Assembly: GCA_964017045.1 (NCBI GenBank) | Contig: OZ024808.1 | Coordinates: 15,809,784-15,873,783, forward strand | Length of the DNA stretch: 64,000 nucleotides | DNA from: Omphiscola glabra | Taxonomy: Eukaryota > Mollusca > Gastropoda > Lymnaeidae | Reading direction: 5' to 3' | In this document: in pieces, positions 62,187-64,000 of the stretch | Layout: each line of letters starts with the position of its first letter | Numbering within the stretch: the stretch's first letter is position 1 | Made by a program: the position numbers and the translations under genes | Notes under the pieces: generated by a model | Seen by the model: only the letters and a program-made list of their open reading frames with translations | Databases searched by the model: none | Told to the model about the DNA's origin: nothing

Positions 62187-62898
62187 TTAACCCTTTGAAC
62201 CCTCGATCCCGCTTTATCGGTCTGCGCCTTAAAAATCCACAACCCGCCAGACTGATATATCGGTCTCCCATACCTTACCATAGATCGACAGTCTGTATGT
62301 AAAATGTGCTATAAATACTGAGTTCAGGGTTTATCACGTGACTTGGGAAAGGTCACAGTAATGGCCGCGCCCATGGTTGCATTGTTTTTGTTATTTTTTA
62401 GTAATGTTTTTCGATGTATAGAAGTGGCGAAAATGCAATAATTACTTTTCTCAAGGACACAAACTAGAGTAGTTTTATGATAATGTAAATAATTTAGATA
62501 ATATTTATTTGAAAAAGGAGTGAAATAAGTAAATAGACAATGATAGTGACGATCGATTGACTACAACTTCTAGTTCTAGTGCTATCGATGTGTTGTTAGG
62601 GAATAAACTAAACAAGGTCTACCCCCTAGTTCTAGCCTTGGATTTTATGAAAAATCAGGGTCGTATAAATGACCTTTTACTATGACATTTTACAACATTT
62701 CTAAGACAATTTTATTTCTGTGATACATTTTATAATACTAATGGACTACTAACAGACACATTTAGATTGAAATAAATAAAATTTATTTAATTTTATAATC
62801 ATTTGATTTTGTTTGTGTGTCAGTGTGTGGACATTTTTTCACAGGAGCCCAGGGGATTGGGTATTTTAGGCCCAGGAGCCAAGGGTTCAAAGGGTTAA
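62187..62898. mobile_element. TTAA-flanked MITE (712 bp) inserted in the transposase
   Basis: Begins TTAACCCTTTGAACCCT and ends AGGGTTCAAAGGGTTAA, a perfect 17-base inverted repeat including the TTAA at both edges. Transposase-like codons continue on both sides, and one TTAA restores the frame at the junction, so this is a clean insertion with TTAA target duplication. piggyBac-type by terminus; non-coding. Confidence 0.9.
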
Positions 62899-63050
62899 AT
62901 CTGTTGCTGTGAGCTGGGTTAGATTTGGCCTAGCTTATAAGACGACCCCGTGTATAAGACGACCCCCTGTGTATATGACGACCCCCTGTGTATATGACGA
63001 CCCCTGGCTTTTGAAAAGATTTTTACGGGTTAAAAAGTCGTCTTATACAC
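62899..63050 (-). pseudogene. 5' remnant of the pogo-like element with repeated terminal motif
   Basis: About a dozen codons (AKSNPAHSNRF) continue the transposase upstream of the MITE. Further out are several copies of GTCGTCTTATACAC or GTCGTCATATACAC, and CAGTGTATAAGACGAC at about 63034-63049, likely the terminal/subterminal repeats of the element. The N-terminal helix-turn-helix coding part is missing. Confidence 0.6.
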
Positions 63051-64000
63051 TGGAAAATAAACTATTATATTTAATATATTATTTGTAATAATAATGAGGC
63101 TAATAAATGCTATTTAACCCACGCCCCAAGTCATTCAAATTAACAATATATATTTATGTTATTAAAATATTTGTTTTTGAATGAGTTATTATGGAGTAAT
63201 AAGCTGGATTTCCATTTTTAAAATCGTTATTGATAAAAGGTCATTTTGGGACACATGTGACAAAAATTTGGTATGCATTTTTTCACCATTGAACTGTGTC
63301 CTAACCTCACATATTTATTATATGTTGCAATTTATGCAGTTATCTACCGATGACTTTATAGTTAAGAATGACACATTTTCCATATAAAAAATATGAATGA
63401 GTAAAGTTACCATTATTTTACCTTCAATTTTTAAAGTTAAGACCCTCAAATTCTTTTTAGAACAAAAGTGTCTGCATAAAACAACATGTCTACTCTAAGT
63501 AGAGGGTGGAAATAGAATGTGCATGCTATAATTGGCAAAAAAATCGTAAACAACGAGACTCTCAGTAAATTAAAATGTGGAGGTCGCCATTTTGATTATA
63601 AAATCACGATACCCAGTTTTCAGTGTTTCTCTGGTGTTACCAAAGTGCCTATTGGATGGTCCCTAGCCAATAAATAATTATGTTCAATATTATGAATGTA
63701 ATTAATTAAATTCTCTATTTATATTATAATATATTTCAAATATGTCAAACTTGTTAAATTTGCTCAAACTCATACTATATTTTACTTTTACCATTCATTT
63801 TAATCTAGTCACACCGATAAAGCAAGAGAGCTAACTGAAAATAGATGTGCAGTCCATGCGTGAAAAATACCAAACTTTAAAAATTCATAGCTCAAAAAGT
63901 ACTAAAGCTAGAAAGTTGATTTTGGTTTAATTTTTTTAATTTGAAATTTTCTTTATATAACTGTAGGTACTTTGATAAAAAATTCAAAAATTTTGTAAAA
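63051..64000. other. AT-rich sequence, nothing recognised
   Basis: No supported ORF, repeat array or RNA gene. Confidence 0.5.

Overview
This is an AT-rich animal nuclear sequence. The genes are metazoan (a CEP350 orthologue, a multi-CUB/LDLa receptor, a TRPV-type channel) and have ordinary GT-AG introns. The poly-G tracts, the dense minisatellites and the hAT, TTAA-type and pogo/Tigger-like elements fit a mollusc, probably a gastropod. That placement is inference; nothing here names the species.

Layout. (1) 1-7.9 kb, plus strand: the last four coding exons of CEP350. Its 4.8-kb intron holds an intronless 760-codon gene for a class-V aminotransferase/cysteine-desulfurase-like PLP protein. 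The two halves of one 40-bp minisatellite flank a block of about 3.6 kb carrying this gene, as if the block had been inserted into the array. (2) 7.9-22.4 kb: intergenic, AT-rich, with a hAT-type MITE (perfect 8-bp target duplication), a TTAA-flanked element and short duplications. (3) 22.5-59.65 kb, minus strand: one gene of 19 coding exons that I assembled by hand. The phases close exactly (2691 nt, 896 aa). It encodes a signal peptide, seven CUB-like modules, one LDLa repeat, a Pro/Thr-rich stalk, one membrane helix and a 24-residue tail. This order recalls the NETO/LEV-10 type of receptor-clustering or auxiliary protein. About 40% of the gene (roughly 14-15 kb by my summing of approximate intervals) is tandem repeats, several touching splice sites. 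(4) Inside its 12.2-kb fourth intron, on the opposite strand, is an apparently intronless TRPV-like channel gene (995 aa). (5) 60.6-63.05 kb, minus strand: a decayed pogo/Tigger-like transposase. An internal 54-bp coding segment has expanded to about 12 copies, and a TTAA-flanked MITE has inserted into it.

How it works together: CEP350 is a centrosomal/microtubule protein. The other genes are physically nested but have no evident pathway link. The strongest themes are two intronless genes sitting in introns of two unrelated hosts, and minisatellites that expand everywhere: in introns, at splice junctions, in a 3' UTR, in the TRPV coding sequence and in a transposase. I saw no tRNA, rRNA or CRISPR array.
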